Below are positions 45,876-55,562 of a stretch of DNA of 64,000 nt, piece after piece. The DNA comes from Paenibacillus sp. GTDB taxonomy: Bacteria > Bacillota > Bacilli > Paenibacillales > YIM-B00363. The notes beneath the pieces are model-generated. The model had not been told where the DNA came from and made no database searches. It saw only the letters and a program-made list of their open reading frames with translations. A program made the translations under genes and the position numbers. The first letter of the stretch is position 1. Each line of letters starts with the position of its first letter. The DNA lies in contig NZ_DASQNA010000008.1 in the NCBI RefSeq assembly GCF_035645195.1, positions 215,441 to 279,440 on the forward strand, read 5' to 3'.

Positions 45876-46975
45876 TGAATTGCGAAGAGGTGATGGAACT
45901 GATGCAGAGACACCTAGACGGCGATTTGAACGGCGACGAGCATAAGAAGCTGTCGGACCATCTCGAATCGTGCCCGGATTGCGCCGAGATGATGGAACGT
46001 CTCCTTCAAATTGATAACGATTTGGCGAATTTGCCCAAAGTCGCTCCGAGTGTCAGCCTCGTCGATTCGATTCTTCCGCGCCTGCAGGAGATCGATGCGG
46101 CCGCGGGCGAATGGAACCGAGTGCGCGACGAAGCGGCGGCGCGCGCGCCGGAACGGCCGGCACGGCCGTGGTACGCCCGTGGAGCGTTCGCGCGCATCGG
46201 CGGCGCGGCTGCGGCGGCTGCGGTGCTGGGCGTATTGATCGTGAACGGTCTCTCTGATTCGTTCGGCGGCGCCGGCGGCTCGACCGAAGAATCGACGGCC
46301 GCGAACGAAGCCGCGTCGTCGATGATGGCCGCCGACACGGCGGCGCCGGCGGCGGAGAGCTCCGCTGCGGCCGGGGGCGCGACGATGAGCATCGCGTCGG
46401 CGCCGGAAGCGCCGGCGGACGGCGCGCGGCACGACGCTGCGGCCGAGCGCGGGACTCCGGTCGACGTCGCGGAGGCGCCTTCCGACAAAGCGTCGAACGA
46501 CGCGTTCGCCGCTCCCGCCCCAAAGTCTGAAGCCGAAGGGACGCAGGGCGTCACCGGAGGCGGGACGAACGGAGCGGTTGGCGCAGGCGCCCCGACGCCC
46601 GAGCCTTCGCCGGAAGCGCCAGGGTTGGAGGAAGGGCCGAAGTACGGCATCGCCGCGGGCCCGTTCGATCACGCGGAGACGCAGGATCAATACGGCGAGC
46701 CGCTTCGCTCCGAGGACGGGACGTATTCGGCCGAGGTGAAGCGGTTCGAGGACGGAACGGCGGCGGTCGCGGTCATTTGGGCCGACGGGGAATACGTTTC
46801 GCCGCATCGATGGACGGAGCCGATCGAGCTCGTCGGATGGGACGGAGCGACGCTGACGTACCGCGTAACGGCCGAGAACGGCGTGCGTACGTTCGCGATC
46901 GACGCCGCGGAGGGCAAGGAAGCCGAGGCGAAAGCCGATTCGGCGCCCGAACCGTCGTCATCGGCGGCGCCTTGA
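45875..46975 (+). CDS. Zinc-finger anti-sigma factor with large external domain
   Basis: 366 residues. The N-terminal ZAS domain has H29, C33 and C36 (DHLESCPDC) plus C3. A membrane helix lies around residues 110-130 (FARIGGAAAAAAVLGVLIVNGL). A long Ala/Ser/Glu-rich stretch follows outside (about 135-250), then a compact 90-residue C-terminal domain (AETQDQYGEPLRSEDGTYSAEVKRF ... GATLTYRVTAENGVRTFAID) that may sense the signal. It should hold the ECF sigma at the membrane until proteolysis (family model). Confidence 0.88.
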   Translation: MNCEEVMELMQRHLDGDLNGDEHKKLSDHLESCPDCAEMMERLLQIDNDLANLPKVAPSVSLVDSILPRLQEIDAAAGEWNRVRDEAAARAPERPARPWYARGAFARIGGAAAAAAVLGVLIVNGLSDSFGGAGGSTEESTAANEAASSMMAADTAAPAAESSAAAGGATMSIASAPEAPADGARHDAAAERGTPVDVAEAPSDKASNDAFAAPAPKSEAEGTQGVTGGGTNGAVGAGAPTPEPSPEAPGLEEGPKYGIAAGPFDHAETQDQYGEPLRSEDGTYSAEVKRFEDGTAAVAVIWADGEYVSPHRWTEPIELVGWDGATLTYRVTAENGVRTFAIDAAEGKEAEAKADSAPEPSSSAAP

Positions 46976-47047
46976 TGCACACCTTGCGCGCCGGTTGCGT
47001 ATAGTAATACTGAACAACGACGAATGGTCCCAGCCGCTGATATATCC

Positions 47048-47085
47048 ACCGCGGAGGAAGGGTCCTAGGGCTTCCTTCCGGTGTT
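47048..47085 (+). terminator. First terminator-like hairpin after the anti-sigma gene
   Basis: CACCGCGGAGGAAG / CTTCCTTCCGGTG with one bulge, then TTTATATA. A second, better hairpin follows. Confidence 0.5.
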
Positions 47086-47105
47086 TATATAGATGTGATG
47101 GGACG

Positions 47106-47157
47106 AAGGGATCGCGAAAGGCGGCTTGCCGCTTTGACGCGATCCCTTTGTTGTTTT
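47106..47157 (+). terminator. Terminator before holA
   Basis: AAGGGATCGCG / CGCGATCCCTT with an inner GGCGGC/GCCGC pair, followed by TGTTGTTTT. Confidence 0.75.
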
Positions 47158-47214
47158 ACTATGTTAAGAGATAAGAAGAGGGAAACCACTGGAAGCGCGG
47201 ACGGGGGAGCGGAC

Positions 47215-48255
47215 ATGGATTACAAGCAAGCCGCCCGAGAATGGTCGCAGGGGACGATTCGGCCGGTTTACATACTGTATGGGACGGAAACGCACATCAT
47301 GGGAGAGTGGCTCGAGCTGCTGACGGCCACGGCGCTGGACGCGGAGACGAAGGATTTCGCCTTCAGCCGGTACGATTTGACGGAGACGCCGCTCGAGACG
47401 GTGCTGGAGGACGCGGAGACGCTGCCGTTCCTCGCGCCTCGTAAGCTCGTAGTCGCCTCGAACGCTCATTTTCTGACCGGCGGCCGCGACCCGTCGAAGG
47501 CGGAGCATAAGCCGGAGGCGCTGCAGTCGTACGCCGCCCGTCCCGCGGAGCATGCGATTTTGGTGTTGACGGTGCCCGCCGAGAAGCTGGACGAACGGAA
47601 GAAAGTCGTCAAGTCGCTGAAGGAGTCGGCCGTCGTGCTGCCGTTCGCGCCGCTCGGCCCGGCCGAGCTGCAGCAGTGGATCGCGAAGAAAGCCGCGGGC
47701 CGCGGCGTGCGCATCGAGCCCGACGCGGCCGAGGCGCTGCTCGCCCGCGTCGGCGGCAGCTGCGCGACGCTGGCGTCGGAGATCGAGAAGCTGGCCTTGT
47801 TCGTCGGCCAAGGGGGCGCCATTCGAACGGAGCATATCGAGTCGCTGTCGATCCGCACGCCGGAGCAGAACGTGTTCCAGCTCGTCGAAGAAATCGCGAA
47901 GCTGCGGCCGGAGCGGGCGATGACGATTTTGCACGACTTGCTCAAGGAGAAGGAGGAGCCGATCAAGCTGCTCGCGCTCATCGCCCGGCAGTTCCGGATG
48001 ATGCTCGGCGCGAAGGAGCTGGCGAAGCAGGGCTTCTCGCAGCAGCAAATCGCTTCGCAGCTCGGCGCTCATCCGTACGCGGTCAAGATCGCGGGCGAGC
48101 AGGCGAAACGGTTTCGCACGGAAACGCTGGAGCGGCTGATGAAGGAGCTGGCGGACCTCGATCTCGCGATGAAGAGCGGCTCGATCGACAAGACGCTGGG
48201 CCTCGAGCTGTTCATTTTGCGGCTCGGGGCGGCCGCGGCGTCGGCGGCGCGGTAA
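47215..48255 (+). CDS. holA: DNA polymerase III subunit delta
   Basis: 346 residues. RPVYILYGTETHIMGEWLELL at the start, FAFSRYDLTETPLETVLEDAETLPFLAPRKLVVASNAHFL, LASEIEKLALF and EKEEPIKLLALIARQFRMMLGAKELAKQG are typical of HolA/YqeN. It opens the sliding clamp during loading. The start is at 47215 after GGGGGAGC. Convergent with rpsT. Confidence 0.93.
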   Translation: MDYKQAAREWSQGTIRPVYILYGTETHIMGEWLELLTATALDAETKDFAFSRYDLTETPLETVLEDAETLPFLAPRKLVVASNAHFLTGGRDPSKAEHKPEALQSYAARPAEHAILVLTVPAEKLDERKKVVKSLKESAVVLPFAPLGPAELQQWIAKKAAGRGVRIEPDAAEALLARVGGSCATLASEIEKLALFVGQGGAIRTEHIESLSIRTPEQNVFQLVEEIAKLRPERAMTILHDLLKEKEEPIKLLALIARQFRMMLGAKELAKQGFSQQQIASQLGAHPYAVKIAGEQAKRFRTETLERLMKELADLDLAMKSGSIDKTLGLELFILRLGAAAASAAR

Positions 48256-48295
48256 CGCGCGCCGGCGCTTCCGCCGGCTCGTAGTAAGGCATACA

Positions 48296-48341
48296 AAAAG
48301 GGGCTGCCCGAGTCTGGATAGACTCAAGGGCAACCCCTTTG
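48296..48341. terminator. Two-way terminator between holA and rpsT
   Basis: AAAAAGGGG ... CCCCTTT with inner TGCCC/GGGCA and AGTCT/AGACT stems: a long, well-paired hairpin with A-tract and T-tract at its ends. Confidence 0.85.
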
Positions 48342-48358
48342 TTCGTTCGCGAACGGAA

Positions 48359-48631
48359 TTAAGCTTTTGCAGCCAACTCGTTTACTTTCTTCGCCAAGCG
48401 AGATTTCTTCCGAGCTGCGGCGTTTTTATGAATTAATCCCTTCGTTACCGCCTTATCGAGCTTCTTGGTTGCGTTCAGGAGGGCTTCTTTTGCCTTCTCC
48501 ACGTCGCTTTGCGTGAGAGCCGATTCCGCTGTTTTTACAGCTGTGCGCAGAGCGGATTTTTGGGACGCGTTGCGAAGGCGACGCTTCTCGCTTTGTTTAA
48601 CGCGCTTTTCTGCGGATTTAATATTAGGCAT
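48359..48631 (-). CDS. rpsT: 30S ribosomal protein S20
   Basis: 90 residues, rich in Lys/Ala/Arg. [32 protein letters not shown], and [26 protein letters not shown] are S20 signatures; S20 binds 16S rRNA. The SD AAGGAGGTG is strong. The reverse orientation between holA and gpr is the same as in other Bacillales. Confidence 0.98.
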   Translation of the reverse strand: MPNIKSAEKRVKQSEKRRLRNASQKSALRTAVKTAESALTQSDVEKAKEALLNATKKLDKAVTKGLIHKNAAARKKSRLAKKVNELAAKA

Positions 48632-48688
48632 GCCGTTTCACCTCCTTGACAGACAACCGGGCAGGGTGTTCCAAAGTCAACTTTTCAT

Positions 48689-48717
48689 ATTATAGCTTGG
48701 GCGCTTCGAAAAATCAA
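48689..48717 (-). promoter_or_regulatory. Sigma-A promoter of rpsT
   Basis: Read on the minus strand: TTGATT, 17-bp spacer, TATAAT. Confidence 0.8.
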
Positions 48718-48747
48718 CTCTTTTCGCGATTCGCTCGTCCGCGGGGT

Positions 48748-48777
48748 GCATAAGGCGCTTTCGGAAGCAGCAAACTA
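48748..48777 (+). promoter_or_regulatory. Sigma-G-type promoter of gpr
   Basis: GCATA, 18-bp spacer, CAAACTA, against the forespore sigma-G pattern GHATR/CATNNTA (one mismatch). It lies 37 bases before the gpr start. gpr is a known sigma-F/sigma-G gene. Confidence 0.65.
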
Positions 48778-48813
48778 CGGAAAGACTGTTCGTAGGAAGG
48801 ATGCGATGGGAGC

Positions 48814-49815
48814 ATGAGTTTGGACTTGAGCGCATATTCGGTGCGGACCGACCTCGCCGTCGAAGCCCGCGAAATGGCGACGCAGCGGGATCGGATTGCG
48901 ATTCCCGGCGTCGACTCGGAGACGTACGAAGAGGACGGCATTTATGTGACGAAAATCGACATTTCGTCGGAGGAGGGGGCGAACGCCCTCGGCAAACGCC
49001 CCGGCCATTATTTGACGATCGAGGTGCCTGGACTGCGCCATAAGGATTCGAAGCTGCAGGACCGGGTGGCCACGTTGTTCGCGAAGCATTTCGAATCGTA
49101 TTTGGAAAAGGCGGGCATCGGCAAAGACGCGAAGGTGCTGATCGTCGGTCTCGGCAACTGGAACGTCACGCCGGACGCGCTGGGGCCGATCGTCGTGGAG
49201 AACGTGATGGTGACGCGCCATTATTTCGAGCTGATGCCGGATCAGGTGGCGCCGGGCTATCGCCAGGTGAGCGCGGTGGCGCCGGGCGTGCTCGGCATTA
49301 CGGGCATCGAGACGAGCGAAATCGTGCAAGGCATCGTCGAGAAGTCGAAGCCGGACCTCGTCATCGCGGTCGACGCCCTCGCGTCCAAAGCGCTGGAGCG
49401 GGTCAACACGACGATTCAGATCGCGGATACCGGCATCCATCCGGGCTCCGGCATCGGCAACAAGCGCAAAGGCGTCACGAAGGAGTCGCTGGGCGTACCG
49501 GTCATCGCCATCGGCGTGCCGACCGTCGTCTACGCGTCGACGATCGTCAACTCCACGATCGAGCTGCTGTCGCAAAACTTCGGCAAGCAGACGGAGAACA
49601 CGAACGCGATCCTCGGCATGCTGCCGAGCATGACGGAGCAGGACCGGCTCGGCATGGTGCGCGAGGTGCTGAACCCGCTCGGGCACGACCTGCTCGTCAC
49701 GCCGAAGGAGATCGATCAGTTTATCGAAGACATCGCCAACATTATCGCCAGCGGATTGAACGCTGCTTTACACGAAGCGGTCGACGTCAACAACGTTTCT
49801 GCTTATACGCACTAG
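48814..49815 (+). CDS. gpr: Germination protease GPR
   Basis: 333 residues. RTDLAVEAREM near the N-terminus resembles the sequence GPR cuts in small acid-soluble spore proteins and is the self-processing region. GLGNWNVTPDALGP, DTGIHPGSGIGNKRKGV and IAIGVPTVVYASTIV are highly conserved family blocks (aspartate protease-like site). GPR degrades DNA-protecting spore proteins early in germination. Confidence 0.97.
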   Translation: MSLDLSAYSVRTDLAVEAREMATQRDRIAIPGVDSETYEEDGIYVTKIDISSEEGANALGKRPGHYLTIEVPGLRHKDSKLQDRVATLFAKHFESYLEKAGIGKDAKVLIVGLGNWNVTPDALGPIVVENVMVTRHYFELMPDQVAPGYRQVSAVAPGVLGITGIETSEIVQGIVEKSKPDLVIAVDALASKALERVNTTIQIADTGIHPGSGIGNKRKGVTKESLGVPVIAIGVPTVVYASTIVNSTIELLSQNFGKQTENTNAILGMLPSMTEQDRLGMVREVLNPLGHDLLVTPKEIDQFIEDIANIIASGLNAALHEAVDVNNVSAYTH

Positions 49816-49902
49816 GCGCTCAGCGCGCACGTCCGCGCCGCCGCGCGATCCGGCCGTCCCCGGAATCGCCGGCGGCTTTTCGCGTCCGATTCTATTTTTC
49901 GG

Positions 49903-49930
49903 TTCTATTCTCTCGCAGTGTTCATAGAGT
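49903..49930 (+). promoter_or_regulatory. Weak candidate sigma-E promoter before spoIIP
   Basis: TTCTATT, 13-bp spacer, CATAGAGT: the -10 matches the sigma-E pattern CATACANT at all but one base, the -35 only in part. It lies about 80 bases before spoIIP, a gene made under mother-cell control in Bacillus. Confidence 0.3.
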
Positions 49931-50012
49931 AGAAGTACCGGTAGATTGAGAGAGCGGCGAGCGTCGTTTCCGCTTGAGCGGGACCGCGCGCCGATAAGGG
50001 AGGAACCGAACG

Positions 50013-51137
50013 ATGAATAAACTCGGGATGCGCCTAGCGACGGCGTTAGTGACGGTATGCGTCGGGATCGGCACGGTCGGGGCGGCGAGCACGCGCGCGC
50101 CGGAACCCCCTTTGTCGTCGATAGGACAAGCCGCCGCGTTCGTGACGGGCACGATCGCGGCCGGCATGAAGCTGGACATGCCCGGCATCGAGCCGGGCCT
50201 CGGCACGACGCTGCTGGCGTCGAAGAAGGAGAGCGGCGCCGCGTCCGAGGCGCCTGCGGAAGGCGGCGTCGCGGATGCCGCCCCGGACGCGGCATCGAGC
50301 GCCGGCGCCGGAGACGTCATGGGGCCGCCGGCGCCGGAGGAGGCCGCTTCGGCCGGCGACAGCGCAGCGAAGCCGGCTGCGGAGGCCGCGGGCGAAGCGA
50401 AACCGGCCGCCGCCGACGCGGTCGCCGCGGGGACGGAGCGGAAGCTGGCGTTCATTTATCATTCGCATAACCGAGAGTCGTGGCTTCCGGAGCTGAAGGG
50501 AACCGGCAAGGACCAGCCCGCCGAGGCGTTCGACGCGGACGTCAACGTGACGCTGCTCGGCGAGCGTCTGCGCGATCGGCTGGAGGAGCGAGGCGTCGGC
50601 GCCGTCCACTCGGATACCGACTACAATACGGCGGTGCCGAGCTTCAACTACAACTACTCGTACAAATATTCGAAAACGACCGTCCGCGAGGCGCTCGCCG
50701 TACATAGGGAACTTGTGTACCTCATCGACATTCACCGCGACTCGCAGCGCCGCAAACAGACGACGGTGTCCATTGACGGCAAGGACTACGCCCGGCTCTA
50801 TTTTATCGTGGGACAAGGCAACCCGAATTGGAAGGAGAACGAGGCGCTCGCAAGGCGCCTCCACGAAGCGCTGGAGCGCAAGTTCCCGGGCTTGTCCAAA
50901 GGAATTTTGTCCAAAAGCAAAAAGCACGGGAACGGCGAGTATAATCAGTCGCTGTCGTCGGGAAGCCTGTTGATCGAGATCGGCGGCGTGGACAATTCGC
51001 TGGAAGAGAGCTACCGGACGGTCGACGCGCTCGCCGCGGTGCTCGCCGAGATGGCGATGGACGAGAACGGCGTCCGGGTCGCGGGGCGCGCGGACGGCGG
51101 CGAAGCCGGCGACGCGAAGGATGGGAGCAAGGCGTAA
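50013..51137 (+). CDS. spoIIP: Stage II sporulation protein P
   Basis: 374 residues. An N-terminal membrane segment (ATALVTVCVGIGTVGAA) is followed by a long Ala/Glu/Pro-rich linker to about residue 145 and then the hydrolase domain: FIYHSHNRESWLPEL (metal His), YLIDIHRDSQRR, and GSLLIEIGGVDNSLEESYRT (active-site Glu). SpoIIP is an amidase and endopeptidase that degrades peptidoglycan with SpoIID/SpoIIM during engulfment. GGAGG precedes the ATG. Confidence 0.95.
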   Translation: MNKLGMRLATALVTVCVGIGTVGAASTRAPEPPLSSIGQAAAFVTGTIAAGMKLDMPGIEPGLGTTLLASKKESGAASEAPAEGGVADAAPDAASSAGAGDVMGPPAPEEAASAGDSAAKPAAEAAGEAKPAAADAVAAGTERKLAFIYHSHNRESWLPELKGTGKDQPAEAFDADVNVTLLGERLRDRLEERGVGAVHSDTDYNTAVPSFNYNYSYKYSKTTVREALAVHRELVYLIDIHRDSQRRKQTTVSIDGKDYARLYFIVGQGNPNWKENEALARRLHEALERKFPGLSKGILSKSKKHGNGEYNQSLSSGSLLIEIGGVDNSLEESYRTVDALAAVLAEMAMDENGVRVAGRADGGEAGDAKDGSKA

Positions 51138-51170
51138 CGCTGCGACAGTCGTCGGAAGGAGGGACCTTGA

Positions 51171-51617
51171 ATGAACGCGTGGGGAACGAAGGCGTTGATG
51201 GCCGTCGTGCTTGCGATCGTTTGCGTATTCATCGGCATCGAAATCGCCGCGATGGGCATCGAGCGCGTGCAAGGCCCGCTGCTTGCCGGGGAACCGGCCG
51301 GCGCCCGCACGCCGATCGCCGTCTTCGGCGGCGGTTCGCCAGCGAAGGATGCCGCGCAGGCGGGACCGGGCGAAGGCGCGGCGTCGACCGCCGCGGCCGG
51401 CGCCTCCGCGGGTACCGCCGGCGCTGCGAGCGCCTCTGCGGGCACTGCCGGCTCCTCTGCGGGCACTGCGGGCGCTGCGGGCGCTGCCGCAGCCGGCGAC
51501 GTCGAGCCGTCGAGCCTCATTTACCGCTTCTCCCTCTGGCTCGGCGACACGCTGCGCTACGTTGCGAAAGGCGTTCTGCGCTTCATCGCCGCCGTGTTCG
51601 ACGCCGTCATTCATTGA
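51171..51617 (+). CDS. YqxA-like (DUF3679) membrane protein
   Basis: 148 residues. A membrane helix at 8-28 (ALMAVVLAIVCVFIGIEIAAMG), then a low-complexity Ala/Gly/Ser/Thr stretch (about 62-110), then an amphipathic C-terminal helix (LIYRFSLWLGDTLRYVAKGVLRFIAAVF). The assignment to YqxA rests mainly on its place between spoIIP and lepA, on size and on topology. GAAGGAGGG precedes the ATG. Function unknown; the spore-gene context suggests a role in sporulation. Confidence 0.65.
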   Translation: MNAWGTKALMAVVLAIVCVFIGIEIAAMGIERVQGPLLAGEPAGARTPIAVFGGGSPAKDAAQAGPGEGAASTAAAGASAGTAGAASASAGTAGSSAGTAGAAGAAAAGDVEPSSLIYRFSLWLGDTLRYVAKGVLRFIAAVFDAVIH

Positions 51618-51621
51618 CGCT

Positions 51622-51650
51622 TTGCCGTATGCCCTCGCTGCTGATATAAT
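51622..51650 (+). promoter_or_regulatory. Sigma-A promoter of lepA
   Basis: TTGCCG, 17-bp spacer, perfect TATAAT, 36 bases before the ATG. Confidence 0.75.
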
Positions 51651-51685
51651 AGTGAGGATATACGGCTATTTCGACGGGGTGACTT

Positions 51686-53500
<1,815 letters not shown>

Positions 53501-53512
53501 TCGTTAGTCGTT

Positions 53513-53545
53513 GCCCCGGCGCATGTTGGCCGGGGCGTCGTTTTT
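53513..53545 (+). terminator. Terminator after lepA
   Basis: GCCCCGGC / GCCGGGGC stem with an eight-base loop, followed by GTCGTTTTT. Confidence 0.85.
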
Positions 53546-53650
53546 GGGCGGCGGGCGCGGCGCAGGCGAAATAATCCGGAGTTTCTCCGACTCAACGGCC
53601 GCGCGGGCGCCCTGCCAAGCATACCAATCGAAAGGCGGTGACGCAGCCTA

Positions 53651-54817
53651 ATGAGACAGCGGACCGAAACGCCGGAAGCGGTGTATATTCATATCCCGTT
53701 TTGCACGAACAAATGCCACTACTGCGACTTCAACTCGTACGTGCTGAAAGGGCAGCCCGTGCACGAATATCTCGACGCGCTCGAGCGCGAGATGGAAGCG
53801 ACGGCGAGCGCCGTCCCGCCCGGCGTCATCCGCACCGTGTTCGTCGGCGGCGGCACGCCGACGGTGCTGACGCCGGAGCAAATGGAGCGCTTCCTCGCCT
53901 CCGTTCGCGCCTATTTCCCGAACCTCGCGCCGGATTACGAGTTCACGATGGAGGCGAACCCGGGCACGACCGACGCCGAGAAGCTGCAGGCGATGCGAGA
54001 AGGCGGCGTGAACCGGCTGTCGTTCGGCGTCCAGTCGTTCGATTCGGGCCTGCTGCACGCGATCGGACGCATTCATTCCGTCGACGACGTGTACCGCAGC
54101 ATCGACAACGCGCGCGCGGCGGGCTTCGCCAACGTGTCGATCGACCTCATCTTCGGCTTGCCGAACCAAACGTTGCAGCAGATGAGCGATACGCTCGACA
54201 AGGCGCTCGAGCTGAAGCTGCCGCACCATTCGATATACAGCCTGAAGGTCGAAGAGAACACGCTCTTCCACACGCTCTACGAGCGGGGCGAGCTGCCGCT
54301 GCCGAAGGAAGAAGACGAAGTCGCCATGTTCCACCTCATCATGGACCGGATGCGCTCGGCGGGGTACGAGCAGTACGAAATCAGCAATTTCGCGAAGCCG
54401 GGCTTCGAAAGCAAGCATAACACCGTGTATTGGCGCAATGAGAGCTACTACGGCTTGGGGGCCGGGGCGCACGGGTACGTGAAGGGTCGCCGCCACGTCA
54501 ACGTCAAAGGCATTCAGCCGTACATCGACGCGACGAAAGCCGGACTCCCGGTCCTCGATCAGGAAGAAGTCGCCGAACGGGAAGCGATGGAGGACTTCAT
54601 GATGGTCGGCTTAAGGCTCCTGAGGGGCGTCGACCGCGCCGACTTCGAAGCGCAGTTCGGGCGCGGACTCGACGAGACGTTCGGCAACACGATCGAACGG
54701 CTCGCGAAGCAAGGGCTGCTCGAAGCGACGCCTGTCGGATACCGCCTGACAAGGAACGGCATCCTGCTCGGGAACGAAGTGTTCGGCGCGTTCCTCGAGG
54801 CGCAGCCGGCGACGTAA
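53651..54817 (+). CDS. hemW: HemW, radical SAM heme chaperone-like protein
   Basis: 388 residues. IPFCTNKCHYCDFNSY has the CxxxCxxC iron-sulfur motif; the Phe after the third Cys plus one marks HemW rather than true coproporphyrinogen oxidase HemN. VFVGGGTPTVL, NPGTTDAEKL, RLSFGVQSF and DLIFGLPNQTL follow as in the family, with the C-terminal HemN_C part. HemW binds heme and passes it to client proteins. SD AAAGGCGGTG. Confidence 0.95.
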   Translation: MRQRTETPEAVYIHIPFCTNKCHYCDFNSYVLKGQPVHEYLDALEREMEATASAVPPGVIRTVFVGGGTPTVLTPEQMERFLASVRAYFPNLAPDYEFTMEANPGTTDAEKLQAMREGGVNRLSFGVQSFDSGLLHAIGRIHSVDDVYRSIDNARAAGFANVSIDLIFGLPNQTLQQMSDTLDKALELKLPHHSIYSLKVEENTLFHTLYERGELPLPKEEDEVAMFHLIMDRMRSAGYEQYEISNFAKPGFESKHNTVYWRNESYYGLGAGAHGYVKGRRHVNVKGIQPYIDATKAGLPVLDQEEVAEREAMEDFMMVGLRLLRGVDRADFEAQFGRGLDETFGNTIERLAKQGLLEATPVGYRLTRNGILLGNEVFGAFLEAQPAT

Positions 54818-54867
54818 CCGCTGCAAAAAATTGTCATAAAAAAATAGTACAAGAAACCCAAACCTTT

Positions 54868-54912
54868 GATTCCCTTACAACGTATGTTACGTCGTAAGGG
54901 AATCATTTTTTT
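54868..54912 (+). terminator. Strong terminator after hemW
   Basis: GATTCCCTTAC / GTAAGGGAATC with a further ACGT/ACGT pairing in the loop, followed by seven T residues. Confidence 0.9.
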
Positions 54913-54999
54913 GCCGAAGTCGTATTGTACGGGTATTCATTTTGTTGTATATTTATTCAATCACAATTATCATCTTATAACGGAAGCGTGGGATGCGCC

Positions 55000-55467
55000 G
55001 TGATCCAAACCGCGGTATGCCGGAAAGCAACGATCGACGATGTCGACTATTTATATGAACTGATTCAAGGATACGCCGCCGGCGGCATCATGCTGCCCCG
55101 GTCGAAGGAGGCGCTGACGGAGCAAATTGACACGTTCGTCGTCGCCGAAGTCGACGGGCGCGTCGTCGGTTGCGGCGCGCTGCTGCGTCTCGGTGCGGAT
55201 CTCGTGGAAATCCGTTCGCTCGGCCTCGATCCGGCGTACCAAGGTCAAGGTATCGGACGCAAAATCGTGGAGCTGCTCGAGCGGCAGGCCAGAGATATGG
55301 GCATTCCGAAGCTGATGGCGCTCACGTACGAGGTGGCGTTTTTCGAACGGAACGGCTTTACGGTCGTAAATAAAGAAATTTTCCCGGAAAAGGTTTGGCG
55401 GGATTGCATTCATTGCAAAAAGCAGCACAACTGCGATGAAATTGCAGTCCTGAAACGACTAGACTGA
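55000..55467 (+). CDS. GNAT acetyltransferase, short N-acetylglutamate-synthase-like
   Basis: 155 residues. RKATIDDVDYLYELIQGYAAGGIMLPRSKEAL, GALLRLGADLVEIRSLGLDPAYQGQGIGRKIVELL (acetyl-CoA loop QGQGIG), and FFERNGFTVVNKEIFPEKVWRDCIHCKKQHNCDEIAV match the short ArgA-like GNAT proteins that make N-acetylglutamate for arginine synthesis. The cysteines near the C-terminus are a family trait. The GTG at 55000 starts the conserved part; an earlier ATG (54925) has no signal and would add a Cys-rich tail. Confidence 0.75.
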   Translation: MIQTAVCRKATIDDVDYLYELIQGYAAGGIMLPRSKEALTEQIDTFVVAEVDGRVVGCGALLRLGADLVEIRSLGLDPAYQGQGIGRKIVELLERQARDMGIPKLMALTYEVAFFERNGFTVVNKEIFPEKVWRDCIHCKKQHNCDEIAVLKRLD

Positions 55468-55468
55468 C

Positions 55469-55498
55469 TTGACAACGACCCTCCGTATTCGGTATGTT
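55469..55498 (+). promoter_or_regulatory. Sigma-A promoter of the hrcA operon
   Basis: TTGACA, 18-bp spacer, TATGTT, directly in front of the CIRCE element. Confidence 0.8.
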
Positions 55499-55507
55499 TG
55501 GAGTAGC

Positions 55508-55534
55508 TTAGCACTCACTGCTTTGGAGTGCTAA
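55508..55534. promoter_or_regulatory. CIRCE operator
   Basis: TTAGCACTC, nine bases, GAGTGCTAA: a perfect match to the HrcA binding site. It overlaps the transcript start, so HrcA represses its own operon until heat shock. Confidence 0.98.
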
Positions 55535-55562
55535 TCAGCCACTTGCCGAGGAGGGTTGCGTC

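Noticed and set aside
54925..54999. N-terminal extension of the GNAT gene from an upstream ATG
   Set aside because: It begins thirteen bases after the hemW terminator, has no ribosome-binding site, and the conserved domain begins after GTG 55000.
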